From the NCBI GenBank assembly GCA_907164885.2, contig OU015490.1, positions 224,559,054 through 224,623,053 on the forward strand: 64,000 bases of DNA, read 5' to 3'. The stretch comes from Dolomedes plantarius. Taxonomy: Eukaryota; Arthropoda; Arachnida; Araneae; Dolomedidae. Shown in pieces: positions 45,627 to 57,539 of this stretch. How positions within the stretch are numbered: position 1 is the first letter of the stretch; each line of letters begins with the position of its first letter. The position numbers were made by a program, and so were the translations under genes. The notes under the pieces were generated by a model. The model did no database searches. It was not told the DNA's origin and was given only the letters and a program-made list of their open reading frames with translations.

Positions 45627-46598
45627 TTAAATCGATAAATTTTGATTCCATTGAGCTTTAGACGGTGCACTTTTATTTGTTAGACTTCCGTATAAAAAGA
45701 ATACACACAAAAAATAGTTACTTGTAGAATGTCTATTAGTTAACTGGGATCCCCAACTAGCATCTGCAAATCCAATTAAACTACTTGTTAATATTCGGTA
45801 GATCAATTTATAATCTTTATTATTAAAAATATAATTCAAAATGTCTGCAACTATTTTCCAAAGATAAGCATTATATCTGTTATTGAACTGTGCCATTATA
45901 TTAAGAGAAAAAATAGCTGGGCTACTTTGATTGGCAATAAACATAAAACATCCAATTGAAGTTCTATATGGATACTTTTTCATCAAATTGTTTTCAACTG
46001 TCATATTATTCAAGTTAGGAGGTACAGCCAACTTTAAAGGGAAGACTTAAAGCACTTTTTGGTAAAGCAGAAAAACATTTCAAAAGTTTTCTAACATATG
46101 TGTGCTGATGCTTATAAATTGTTAACCTATGTTGCTTAAAATCAACACTTAATTGAAATTAATTTTTCCTAATTCTGTTTTTAATAAAAAATTTATCGAA
46201 ATTTTTGTTTTTAATAAAAAAAATATTTCCTGAATTTGGGAATTATTTTTTCTAAACAAAATAAAATCATATACTAACAATATATTCTAATATATACTAA
46301 CAAAACTAAAATGTTGAATGTAGAAACATTTACACCAGCTCAATTTCTTAAAACCAATACTGAGCAAAATAGAAATTAGAAATTCCATTCAATTCCTCTG
46401 ATGCAAGCCACAAATACTCTTCTTTAATAAGCTTGTGTTGTTGACATTCAGTTTCATGACCAAGAGGTTGTTGCATGTACAGGGTTGCTTGTAGATTTCC
46501 ATACAAGTAAGCCAATTTAAAATCCAATTAGGCATATATCCAATGCAAAATAGAAACAAGAATGATAACAAAAATTTTATGATAGAAAAAGTGACCAC
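45627..46598 (-). pseudogene. Second copia-type fragment (RT/RNase H)
   Basis: From 46598 the minus strand reads VTFSIIKFLLSFLF and ends with CGLHQRN, matching the copia RT segment around the first catalytic motif. From 46031 it reads YPYRTSIGCFMFIANQSSPA, then SLIGFADASWGSQLTNRHST, the RT end and RNase H start. The YVDD part in between (46032-46388) is missing or unreadable. It is more diverged from, and not collinear with, the copia element at 37358-41458. Confidence 0.75.
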
Positions 46599-46840
46599 AG
46601 GTGAAAAAAATATAGATGCAATCTACATCAAATTTTTGTTAGTGACCCTGTCCTACATTTCTAGCCTTTTATGTTTTAATTTTATTTTTTTCATCAGTTT
46701 TTGCAACCAAAACCCACCTGTTACCTTAGACTTTAGTATAATTGCCTCAATAAGGCATCTTTAGGTTTATTGACAAGCTGCCATATATTTCATTGTTCTA
46801 TCATTTCACTGCACCAGATGGGGCCCGTCATAGTTGCTAG

Positions 46841-47297
46841 CAGGGCCCGATTTAGAAAATTCTTGACTATAGGCACAAATCGGGATGGGGGCCCCCTAAC
46901 ACTGATGTGGGCGTAAAATTTCTAAAATTGACATAAAAAAATAATCATGAATCATTGGGAAAGTACCATTTTACCAAGAATTGGCTATTTGAAGCGTAGA
47001 AGCCTAGAACATTATAAAATAACAAAAAGCAATACAACATATTAACTTCATCATTAAAACATCAATACAATGCAACCAGAAAACCTTATTAATCCCTTAT
47101 ATACACTATAACATACATATGATGATCTATACATATGACGAACCTATCAATCAAATTTGTAAGGATATATAAAAAAAATTGCTATTAAAAAAGGTAAAAT
47201 AAAAAAAATTGAATTGGGATTTTTTTTCTTTTAAATTAAAAATTTTGGGGGGCCCCTGGGCCCGGGCCTACTGGGCCTGATGGAAAATCAGGGCCTG
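46841..47297. mobile_element. hAT-type MITE
   Basis: Ends CAGGGCCCGATTT and the complement of CAGGCCCTGATTT are imperfect inverted repeats, flanked by octamers GTTGCTAG (46833-46840) and TTTGCTAG (47298-47305), seven of eight identical. GGGGGCCCC blocks lie just inside both ends, as in the element at 12392-12956. It is non-coding. Confidence 0.8.
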
Positions 47298-47572
47298 TTT
47301 GCTAGGGCCCTACAGATTTTTGCTTCTACCGGTGGTTATTTGTTCTATCATTTCCAATACCTCAGCCTTTGTCTTATTCTAATGTTCTATTTTTGGAGCA
47401 TTTTGTGCACCTGTGAAATTCTTTAGCATTTCATTATTATACATTACCTACCTACACATGCCATCTAACCAATGGTACTCATCATAATTAGTTATTCTCA
47501 TCATAATTATGAACATAATTTTGTGCTATGAAAAGAAGATAGCACATTTTGAGACTGCTTTTTTCATTTTAG

Positions 47573-47654
47573 GTAGTGAGTTTTGTGATCATTGGAATAC
47601 TGGAGAGTTGTTATGTTTGGCATCTGCAGTACAGAGGAGTGGAGATAAAAATTG
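47573..47654 (+). CDS. BRD8: BRD8 homologue, exon 2
   Basis: It encodes WNTGELLCLASAVQRSGDKN plus the start of the next Trp codon, the SANT/Myb-like N-terminal segment of BRD8 (the human protein has LCLASSVMRSGDQNW here). The acceptor is TTTTAG and the donor GTATGT. It leaves phase 2, completed by the first G of exon 3. Confidence 0.9.
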
Positions 47655-48036
47655 GTATGTTATTTGATATTTTATGAATTTGGGAATATTTTAATGATAA
47701 AAAAATCTTTTCTATGTATATAAAAGAAAATTTTTCCTTGGAAAGTTATATTGGCATCAATATATTTGCTGCCTTGTAAAATACTAATTTTTGTATGAGT
47801 GCATTTCAAATTTATGCGTGCATCCAGAATAGTTTATTATAATTTCTTAATATCTGTCAAATTTCAATTGATTTGGTACCTGTTATATAGACTGTAATCT
47901 TTGTGTTTTGTTATATTTTTATATTGAAAATTTATATTGATTTGTAACATATATATAGATTGAATAATTTAAGAAAATTTTATTCTAAAAATTAATGATT
48001 CTTATATAATTAAATTTTTTTCATTTTATAATATAG

Positions 48037-48106
48037 GGTTTCAGTATCGAGATCAATTAAACCATTTGGAGATCCAAAGAGACCTTCAGATTGGTATACT
48101 CCCAAG
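48037..48106 (+). CDS. BRD8: BRD8 homologue, exon 3
   Basis: It encodes VSVSRSIKPFGDPKRPSDWY and then TPK, strongly matching the conserved BRD8 segment VSVSRAIKPF...PPDWF. Acceptor ATATAG, donor GTATAA. It ends in phase 0. Confidence 0.92.
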
Positions 48107-48402
48107 GTATAATTATTATTGTTATTTTGTGTCTGTTTTTGCTTTTCTTCTTAAAACATTCTTATTGAAAGAAAGTCATTTTTTATTCTTAAAATGTGAT
48201 AACTACGATTAAGTAATCTTATACTTAAGTAAAAAAATTATCTTTGTGACATTAGTTTTAAGCTTAAATAATTTCTTGCATAGAATCTCCTTGTGATGTG
48301 TTGAAATTGATTTGTGTGTTTTTATTACGCTATCAAACACACAGACTTTGACTGTTTATTTCATGGGACTGAGTGGGAAGTTTGTGTTTGTTTGAGTTTT
48401 AA

Positions 48403-50709
48403 CCCTCTGGTTGCTCATCCCGCGATTTCCACGGGCAACTCAAATGTAGCAAAATTTGCTCTTCCCGCAATTTTCGCGGGCAGGTGTTTTTCTTCCTTTA
48501 TTGAGGAGCGCTTCCTGCCTTTTCACCGTTTAACCAGTGAAATAAACTACATGCAGTGTTAGACGTTTAATTTAGGTTTTGATCAACAGATGTCGTTAGT
48601 CATCCACTAAATTGCCGCATTTGAAGGGTACTTGGTATTTACCACTCTAACTTCACTATGTTTGCCGCCTTTTTCTAATCAGAAATGGCTGCTAGAAAAT
48701 GTTCAGCGATTGACAGAGTATATATTCCTGATGATTTATCAGATTCTGAAAGTGATTTTAGTTTTGATAGTGATAGTGATATAGATTTTTCGAACTGCTC
48801 CTCAGATGGCGATGAATTTGATCATGATTCAATAAACTTGCAAAGCGTTAGGCAGTGGTGCAAAATTGATATGAAGAATATTCCTCCACCTCCTCCTCCA
48901 GTTCTTTTTCGTGGAAATCCGGGAATTACTGTGAATATAGCTAACAATGCAAGTATATTGAACTATTTTGAACTTTTTTTTTATGATCAAATTTTACAAA
49001 TGATAGTCCAAGAAACAAATAGATACGCTAAACAATATATCCATAAAGCAGTTTGTAAAGAGAGATCATGCTGGAAAAAATGTACAGAAACGAATGTTGA
49101 AGAACTAAGGCTATTTTTTGCAGTTTTGTTACTCTAAGGAGTCATAAAGAAGCCAGAACAAGAGCATTATTGGTGTAAGCGTCAAATATTATCCACACTA
49201 ATTTTTGTAAAAGTAATTGGAAGAAATAGGTTTTTATTGCTTATGAAGTTTCTTCAATTTACCAATAATGAGGAATTTGATAAAGACTGGCACCCATGGC
49301 CGAAACTGAATAAAATTTATGAACTAATGAAACATCTTCAATGCAGATTTCGAGAAGTCTGTATACCAGGGAAAAATCTTAGTTTAGATGAAAGTTTGAT
49401 GCGGTTCAAAGGTAGGCTGAACTGGAAAATGTTTATTCCCAAAAAAAGAGCAAGATTTGGCTTGAAGTTTTTCGTTCTTTGTGAAGCAGAAAGTGGTTAC
49501 ATTTCAGATTTCCTCATATACACAGGTGATGGAACAGTGTATAATCCGAAATACAGCCACTATCCAGTTTCCACCAAAATAGTTTTACACTTGATGGATC
49601 GATTCCTGGGAAAAGGTTATTGTGTCACTATTGATAATTTTTATATGTCTCCACAGCTTGCAGACATCTTAGTTACAGAAAAGACGGACACTTATGGGAC
49701 AGTGAATAAAACCAGAAAAGACCTAACTGTCAATTTTTCAAAAGAGTAAGTCCCCAAGGGTGAAATTGTTGCTTATCAAAGAGGTAAAGTTATGGCCCTG
49801 AAGTGGCAGGACAAGAAGAGTGTCTGTCTTATGAGTACTATTCATGATGCAAGCTCTTATTTGGTTACATGCAAATCTAACAAGACTGTTAAGAAACCAG
49901 TTGTCGTTTGTGACTATAATAATACAATGGGTGGCATCGATTTATGCGACCAAGAAATATCCTACTACCCAGCGCTCCGAAAACAACAGGCGAAGTACTA
50001 TATCAAAATTTTCAGGCAGTTTTTAGATCAATCGTTGTGGAATGCCTATGTACTTTACAAAAAGCAAAACCCAACAAAAAATATAAAGCTTTTGGAATTT
50101 CGTTTGCAAATGGTTGAAGAAAGTATCCAAATGCATTCTGATGGAGATAAAAGCAGTTGTCCTGGAAGACCGAGTTCTACTCCGAACTCTTTGAGATTGA
50201 CAGCTTGTCATTTTGCAAGGCACATACCGCCTAACCACATAAAAAGAGAGCCTCGAAGACAGTGTGCTATTTGCTGTTCAAGAAAAGATGCAAATGGAAA
50301 AAAAATTTGCAAAGAAACACGAATTTGGTGCAAAGACTGTGAAGTTGGACTTTGCCTTGAACCCTGTTTCGAACTCTATCATACTAAACTACATTTCTAA
50401 GGTATTGTTTTCTCAGTGCATTATATTTTCTTAAGTTTTATGCATTTTACTTTTTTATATTATGTAATAAATAGAAATTAACTGCAATTCAATTGAAATT
50501 TGTTAAAAAAAAATTTTTTTTGTGATAACATCTGAAATTGTTTTTTCTGACAGCTTAGTTTCTCATGATAAAAATCTATTTAAAAAATCTTTTCTAGTTA
50601 GAAAAAATGCATATTTCAATTCTCTAATATATATAGATTTTAAATATGCACAAAAAAAAATACACAATTTTTGAAGCGATTTCGGTCTGCAAATTCAGCA
50701 GTCAGAGGG
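48403..50709 (+). mobile_element. piggyBac-type transposon in BRD8 intron 3
   Basis: TTAA duplications (48399-48402 and 50710-50713) flank ends CCCTCTGGTTGC and the complement of CCCTCTGACTGC. Just inside the left end, two palindromic copies of CCCGCrAtTT..CGGGCA (48420-48438, 48466-48484) look like subterminal transposase sites. It encodes one long transposase (48685-50400) on the plus strand. Confidence 0.95.
48685..50400 (+). pseudogene. piggyBac transposase, one frame with two stops
   Basis: One frame of 571 codons covers the whole protein and is broken only by TAA at 49135-49137 and TAA at 49747-49749. The N-terminus is acidic (DDLSDSESDFSFDSDSDIDF). The three catalytic aspartates are present: LSLDESLMRFKG, CVTIDNFYMSPQ and NNTMGGIDLCDQ. 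The C-terminus is the cross-brace zinc domain (QCAICCSRK, WCKDCEVGLCLEPCFELYH). With no frameshift, this is a young insertion compared with most of the window, but two stops make it non-functional as it stands. Confidence 0.9.
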
Positions 50710-51254
50710 TTAATACTTAGTAGATTACATATGTTTGGATTTACAAATGATTTTTCTGTATATTTTTGGTCTGATAACATGGTAAAACTGATTCAGACTT
50801 GAATTCTATTTTTACGAAATTCATAAAACTTTTAATAATTTTACTCTTGCTATAAACTAGCTTTTACAGTGCTTACTTTTTTTTTAATGCAAATATATGT
50901 TTTCTTTCATAAATAAATGCTTTATGGCAGTGTAAATTTGATGAAATGAAGGATGAATATAAACTGATAGGCTCAGTTTCCCTATTACATACGGTAAATT
51001 TCTTTCATTTCAGTAATTTTTACAAGATAAGCTCAAAACAGGCTAATTTGAATACTTATGTTAAAAATTTTGTACCTTGATACATCAGTGTTGTGTGATG
51101 GGCAATAAAACATGGATATTTAGGGTATATAATCAGCAGTGGGAAATTTAGGACTATAATTGAAAAAAATGTAATACCTATTCCTTAATTTTGGAATTTA
51201 GCTTACTTCAATTATTGCTAAAGTAAATTAATCTGAAACAATTTTTTTTTAAAG

Positions 51255-51304
51255 AATTGTGCTCTTCAGTATTCTAAGCTGCTTAAAGGAGTTGAAGACT
51301 TCAA
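51255..51304 (+). CDS. BRD8: BRD8 homologue, exon 4
   Basis: A 50-base exon encoding NCALQYSKLLKGVEDF plus two bases of a Lys codon, matching the human segment HCASQYSELLETTETPK. Acceptor TAAAG after a T run, donor GTAAGA. Its phases (0 in, 2 out) are exactly those needed to join exons 3 and 5, which do not fit each other directly. Confidence 0.9.
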
Positions 51305-51592
51305 GTAAGAAAATTTTTTTTACCTGTAATTTTAAATAGAATTTTGCTGTAATTCAAAATCTTTTTAAGATTTGCTGTTACATATATTTCTTAAATAAAA
51401 GATATCTCATTTCAACACAGTTTTGGTCTATTAGCTGTACATATTATATTAAATGACTTTCTTATAAAATTTGTGATATTCAAATTTATATGGTATGCTT
51501 AAAATTAGTCTCTCATGGGTTTCTTTTATTCTGCTTTCATGTCTCGTTGACTAGAAACTTAAATATACTCTCCTCAGCATTTCTTCTAAATA

Positions 51593-52530
51593 CAGGGTCA
51601 TCGAAAAAGGTTGGACACATTTCATATAATCATATTTAATGAAATAATTACAATACAAACAATTCTTTTGTTGGGTAATGTACTGAATTTAATAGAATTT
51701 TACCTTAATAAGTTTCAATATGAGGACTTGTTAGATTTAGGCTATACCGCCGGAGTTAATTCCAATGATTTGTGTCATTCAATCTGAAATGTACTTAACC
51801 AAACTGACCATGACGTCACAATTGCATGTATTACGTATTTATTTAGTAATGTCAGTTTTACGTTTTTTAGTAACTGTCTATTTAACTGTTGTATATTATT
51901 TCTTGCATCTCATTGAGAGTTGTTATAAGTGTCATCATATACCTACCGCCGGTACGGGGTTGACAACTGTTATCACAGGTTGTATTGTTAATTTAAATTC
52001 TTACATTTTTAATAAATTTATGTTCGTTTTATATTCTTGTCTCACTTTATCAAACTGCCTCACTTTATTGATCCAAAGGAAATTCTTTTACCCTACATGA
52101 TCTAATAGTATCAGCACCATTGGTTACTTTGCACATATCAAGTCGATAATCCATCTCTAACCAGGTGTTACGAGCATGTCTGGCATCACTGTGGCAATTG
52201 CATCGACAATTCTCTCTCGTAAATGTGTCGAGTCCTGTACCTTTATGCTGTAAAAATGTTCTTGACGTAACCCCAGATTTGTACTCCGCTAACCACAACA
52301 CATATTGAGCTTTCTCCTGAATGGTTGACATAGCACTGATGGAAAGCCAAACAAAGACCTTCCACCTTGCATCGCTTCTGCGCAACATTCCATGTCACGG
52401 TTGCATACCAGTTACATTTAGAAATCTTCGATGCTTGCCAAGTTGTTTGAAAAGAATATTATTGCGTTTGCTCAATTTCTTTTAGAATTATGAGCTTACG
52501 AAATATGTCTAACCTTTGTCGATGACCCTG
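51593..52530 (-). mobile_element. mariner-type deletion derivative
   Basis: TA duplications (51591-51592 and 52531-52532) flank inverted ends of at least 30 bp (outer CAGGGTCATCGA). On the minus strand (52388-52065) a transposase start, MSTIQEKAQYVLWLAEYKSG (helix-turn-helix of the DUF4817 type), leads within about 60 codons to a transposase end (ARNTWLEMDYRLDMCKVTNG). The whole catalytic core between them is deleted. Confidence 0.85.
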
Positions 52531-52635
52531 TACTGTATAACATTTGAGATTTTTCTCATGCTGCGTATGGATCTTCAATTTTTCTCTCAATCATCTCGGG
52601 ATGTAGAAGCTTATTGAGAATATGTTAATTTAATA

Positions 52636-53316
52636 CAGTGGAGTCCCGATAATCCAAATTGATTCGGACCAGGCCCTTTTCGGATTAAGCGAAATCATTC
52701 TTAAAATATACTTAAATTGCATAATAAAATGTGATTACATAAATATTACATATTACGTGTGATTACACAGTTTATTTTATAAGGTCTGTCTAAACATTAC
52801 CAAATCTACGGACGAAATGGGTGATAAGAGAGTGGAACTCCGCCTAGTACAGTACAGTACAGTAGAGTTAAGTTGTTTGTTCAGTAGAGTGTAAGATTTT
52901 AGACGATCAGTAGATTGTTGAAATGGTTTTGAAAGAACCTGTCAACGTGTCAGATGAGAGTGAAGGTGAAGCAGACGGTGACAGCAAGCAGAGGGTATCC
53001 CACTCAGATGCCGCGGCTGCATCAGATGTAGTGCTAGGCTATGTAGAGCAACACGTCGTCGTGACCAGAGCGGACACCATTTTTCTGACGGCGTAATTTG
53101 GCTTCAAGGGAGAGGTATTCTTCTCTTCGACAAAAAAAAATTTAACAGATTTTTTCAAACCAATGTAGTTCAGTATATTGTCTAACGTTCAATTTTCTAT
53201 TGATTTTCAGAAACATACTTTATATTACTTAGTATCACTGTGGTTTTATTGTAACTTTTGTTCTTATTGAATTTTGGTTTCGGATTACCGAAGTTCGGAT
53301 TATCGGGACTCTACTG
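52636..53316 (+). mobile_element. Tigger/pogo-type deletion derivative
   Basis: TA (52634-52635 and 53317-53318) flanks inverted ends CAGTGGAGTCCCGATAATCC and CAGTAGAGTCCCGATAATCC. Inside, a 57-codon plus-strand ORF from 52923 ends with AAAASDVVLGYVEQHVVVTR and a TDxxF-like segment, resembling the C-terminal tail of Tigger transposases. The rest of the transposase is gone. Confidence 0.85.
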
Positions 53317-54301
53317 TAGTATGATAAAGGGTTCTTTTTTCAGTTCTGATATTTATGGACATTTCTGACTTACATGTCTGGGAAATCTACATAATATAAT
53401 TCTCATTAATTTGCTCTTGGAACTTCAGTCTTTGTTTCACTCTTCTGAGAATGATAGAAGTTTATTGTGCATATATTTATTTAGCAATCTAAGAGAAGTA
53501 TTTTTTCAATTCTGATAATTAGTGCTTCACTTATTTTCAGAAAATTTAATATTTAATTATTTGTTATTTGTTTTTTTATTGTTATAATGTGTCTAATGTT
53601 ATTCTTTACTTGGATAATACCCTCTATTTTATTGTTTTAATCTGGGTGTTCCTTGATCAAAATACCTGAAACAAATATTTTTTATACATGTTTTAGTGCC
53701 AAGACTACTTAATGTATTAATTTTCTCAGTGTAACATTTATTTTGAAATTATAATTGATTAAATAAATTTCACTCAACCATCATTGATTAAAATTATATA
53801 TGACTAATGCATAGCTAATTAAATACTTATGAAAATAATTCTCTCTAATGAAATTTTATGCATATACAGCCTTGTCCTTTTGTTCCAAATGAAACTGAGG
53901 ACTAGGTTCTAACCAAAAAAAGTCAATTTAGTTTTCTTTGGTGTTAAGGAAGTAATATTCTGTGATTAGGAAATTTAGTTGAATAATTAAATGCTTCCAT
54001 TGTGAAGACTTAAAGAGAATTTATAATGAGGAGTACAGAACCTTGCTGAAAATTGACCTGATAGAAATGCTATTATGCTTAAGTTTTATCACTGTTTAAA
54101 GACGGAGCTGTTGCAATATTCCCAGATGGTAAAGCTTATTATTGAGTTTCTTATTTTTACTGATTAAAATAAAAAAAATCCCTTCATATGTTTGAACTTT
54201 AAGTTCTGAATAGACTGTGAAGAAGCATATAAAATATTTAAATCAAATGCTAATTTAAGATGTTTAGCACTTTATCATCTCTAATTGTTTTATCACTATA
54301 G

Positions 54302-54421
54302 GAAAAAATCATTGCCAAGGACTGAGAGAGAAACCTCTGAAGAACTTCTAGTTAAAAACCTAACAGATAAAAGACTAACGGAACTTAGTTGGCTTAATCA
54401 AACTACTAAAGCCTTAGCAAA
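54302..54421 (+). CDS. BRD8: BRD8 homologue, exon 5
   Basis: It encodes KKSLPRTERETSEELLVKNL then TDKRLTELSWLNQTTKALA, the coiled-coil segment where human BRD8 has VEDVIVRKLTAERVEEL. Acceptor ACTATAG, donor GTAAGG; phase 2 in, phase 2 out. Confidence 0.9.
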
Positions 54422-54560
54422 GTAAGGTCATTTTCTTAGTTATTTTTATTGATATTTCCATACATTCAAATACTATTTAACAGAAAACTTAAGGATTTAT
54501 ATTGTTTAATAAAATTTCATTAATTATTTATACTTTTTTTTTCTATTTTCCTTTTTATGT

Positions 54561-55490
54561 AAAAATAACTAGTTTTAGTAACTAGCTGAAAGTTCTCTCT
54601 GACAAAAAATCTGTTTCGTTTTTCTGTCTATTATATATTTTCACAGCATTATATTTTTTAGGAAATTTTAAATATTGCCTTTGAGGAAAACATTCTATTT
54701 TTCACAATATTGAAAAAAAAAAGTTTGCTTTAATTCTTGTTGTAATTAAAAGTCAGTTTCCTTTTCAACCAGTTGGAAACATGCTTTTAATCATAGTCTG
54801 TGAGTTTGGATCCCATTGTAGGCATGGATGTTTGTAACCATTTGGTGTTAAATTGTAGGTTTCACTCAGTTTAGCCCTTGTGTTGTAAACTGTTATCGTA
54901 TCACACCAAATCCACAGACCTTGTGGTTAACATTATTTGTGGGCTAATTTTTAGAACTTTCTTTAAGTTCTAGAATTTAGATGTAGAAAATAAAGTTCAT
55001 ATTTCTAAATCTTCTTATAAACTCAAAAATAACTATAGTTTTAGTAATTAGCTGAAAGTTTTCTCTGACAAAAAATCTGTCTAGTTTTTCTGTGTATTAT
55101 ATATTTTCACAGCAATTTATTTTGTAGAAAATTTTAAATATTGCCTTCGAGGAAAAATTCATTCTATTTTTCACAATATGAAAAAAATGTTTGCTTTAAT
55201 TCTTGTTATAATTAAAAGTTTGTTTCCTTTTCAAACAGTTGGAAAAATGCTTTTAATCATAGTCTGTGAGTTTGGATCCCATTGTAGGCATGGATGTTTG
55301 TAACCATTTGGTGTTAAACTGTAGGTTTCACTCAGTTTAGCCCTTGTGTTGTAAACTATTATCGTAACACTCCAAATCCACAAACCTTGTAGTTAACATT
55401 ATTTGTGGACTAATTTTTAGAACTTTCTATGTTAAGTTCTAGAATTTAGATGTAGAAAATAAAGTTCATATTCCTAAATCTTCTTAAAAA
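54561..55490. repeat. 464 bp tandem duplication in BRD8 intron 5
   Basis: The block starting AAAAATAACTAGTTTTAGTA at 54561 repeats from 55025 almost unchanged for its whole length. Shared landmarks include GGATCCCATTGTAGGCATGG (54810 and 55275) and TTAGATGTAGAAAATAAAG. Differences are scattered substitutions and small indels. It is non-coding. Confidence 0.95.
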
Positions 55491-55760
55491 AAACTTAAAA
55501 ATTTTGTGATTTTTCATAAAATTTTGGTTAAAATTCTTGTGAAATCCCTTTTCCTCCATTAAAGAAAAGCAACACAATATTCAATAAAATGAAGCTAGTT
55601 TTCTGAAACTGAGTTCATTAAAGAAATGTAGGTATTTTTAGTAGGAATAATATTAGGTAAACTATCCATTTAAAAAACAAAACAAAACAAACCAACAAAC
55701 AAAACAAAAAAACTGAATTGCACTACAATACTCTCTGTAAAGTATGTCTGCTATTGGGGC

Positions 55761-55907
55761 GATATTATCTGTTGAATCAGCCCTTATGAAATGAAATGTA
55801 TTTATCCATATACTTTATACAATTAGCCCTTATAATGTATTTATCCATATATTTTATACAATTAAAAAATAAATTTAAAATTTCAACTTTATGGTATTCA
55901 GTATTTT
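55761..55907. repeat. 147 bp dispersed repeat, copy in intron 5
   Basis: A stretch running from CTGTTGAATCAGCCCTTATG to ATGGTATTCAGTATTTT is shared with 60631-60776 in the intron after exon 7. Each copy also has an internal doubling of ATGTATTTATCCATATA..TTTATACAATTA. Same orientation. Confidence 0.9.
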
Positions 55908-56272
55908 GGCATCTAAAATAAAACAGTTGAGGTTTCTTAAAGTTTTTTAATAATCCAGACATTTATCAACAGTTTTTTTTTTTTGGTGTGTGGTGTTTGT
56001 TAGATTTTTTGCTTTTAGTTTAGTAGTTTTATATAAATGGTATGCATTTGTAAATCTAAAGGTCATTCATATAATAATTCTTGACTGTGACTGATATTTT
56101 ATCTTATTCATTCAGTATTTATATTTGGTTATTAGGCTCCAAATTCTTTAATAAATGCTTTAATATAGATTATAATTGTTCATTTCTTTTGAAACTTGTG
56201 ATACATTCTAGCTATTATATTTTTCAAACATCTAAAGTATTTTGTAATTAATTATACCTTTTCAATTTACAG

Positions 56273-56353
56273 CTCTCTTAAAGTTCATATAGAATTGCTG
56301 GAGTGTGGTGAATATGATGATCAACTAGATGACATTCTAAAGCAAATTGAAGA
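56273..56353 (+). CDS. BRD8: BRD8 homologue, exon 6
   Basis: Together with the AA left from exon 5 it encodes NSLKVHIELLECGEYDDQLD and then DILKQIEE, matching the human helix that contains MDSRLDELCNDI. Acceptor TTACAG, donor GTAAGT; phase 2 in, phase 2 out. Confidence 0.9.
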
Positions 56354-57539
56354 GTAAGTTGTTATTATGCTTTTATGCTGCATACAGCTTTTATTTTTAA
56401 TACAATTAATTTCTGTTATTTGTAGTAATTTTATTCTATCAGAAATATTATTGAATTTTTTCATGAGAACATACATGCTGAGAAAAAGGAAAGGGAAGAG
56501 GCCATTGTCATTCACAGAATAAATTTTTCTAAGTGATACTTCTGTATATCTGATCTAAAACCCTTAACTTTTCAAATTTTTAGGAAATTTCAGCAAAAAA
56601 ATAAGTTGAAATTGAAATTAGACTAATAGACTGTATAACTCTCATCACAGTCCTAATAATAAAAACTTAAAATAATAAACTAACCTATGAATGACTAAAG
56701 TTCATAAAAACCCATATTTTCTGTTTTTATAGTACACATTGCTCTATAACATCTATAGAGAAATTTAAAAGATATTAACCACAGTAAAATTAATATTTTA
56801 TTAATAGTTTTCAAAAATGAAAATTAAAGCATTTTCACAATTTCTTAAAATTTTTTAATAACCATGTTGCTGATTATAAAATTATAATAGAAGAGCTGTA
56901 AATGTAAGTCTAAATATTTTCCTTTGAGATTAGTGTTATTATTATTTTTTTAATATTATTTGTTCTACTTAACAAATGCACTAAAGTTCAGCAAGTAGTT
57001 GCTGAAATTTTTTGCATTTTTTAAGAATGGTGTCAAATATTTGCCAACCATCTTTCTGCACTGAATCTGTCTGTCAGTGTAAGGTGGCAAAATTTCAAAT
57101 TAATGATATGTAGTCTTTTAAAACTAAAATACAAATGTAGGATTTTATAAGAATATTGATTTGTACTCAGATTTTTCAAAATAATATTTATGAGTTTCAT
57201 ATTGTGATTATTATCCACTTTCATTAGCCTGAAAATGTGTGTCTATGATTACACTGAGGAACAGCAATTTCATTGTCTTAGATCTGTCACTTGTTTTTGA
57301 CTAACTTTTGGCCTCTGAATCCAAAAATAACCCCAGTTTTTGTCTATCACGTCAACTTTTAAGTTACAGGATACCCTCTCTTTGTCTCAAAAGACATACA
57401 AAATGTGCATATAAAGGGAAAACTTACCAAATATACTGTGTTCACAAAGAATTGTTTTATTCATATAAAGGCTATATTAGTTACTGCAACTTAAATTTTG
57501 CTCATGCAAATAGTAAAGTTTTTTATCCAAACATATATA

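Larger units (their letters stand above)
36468..47572. other. BRD8 intron 1, 11.1 kb, transposon-filled
   Basis: It begins GTACGT and ends TTTTAG. It contains a minus-strand copia element, a Tigger relic, a piggyBac derivative, a second copia fragment and a hAT MITE, listed separately. The parts 36468-37357 and 47298-47572 show nothing else recognisable. Confidence 0.65.

Noticed and set aside
48314..48562. 82-residue ORF before the second piggyBac
   Set aside because: It crosses the TTAA insertion border at 48403, so it cannot be one old gene.
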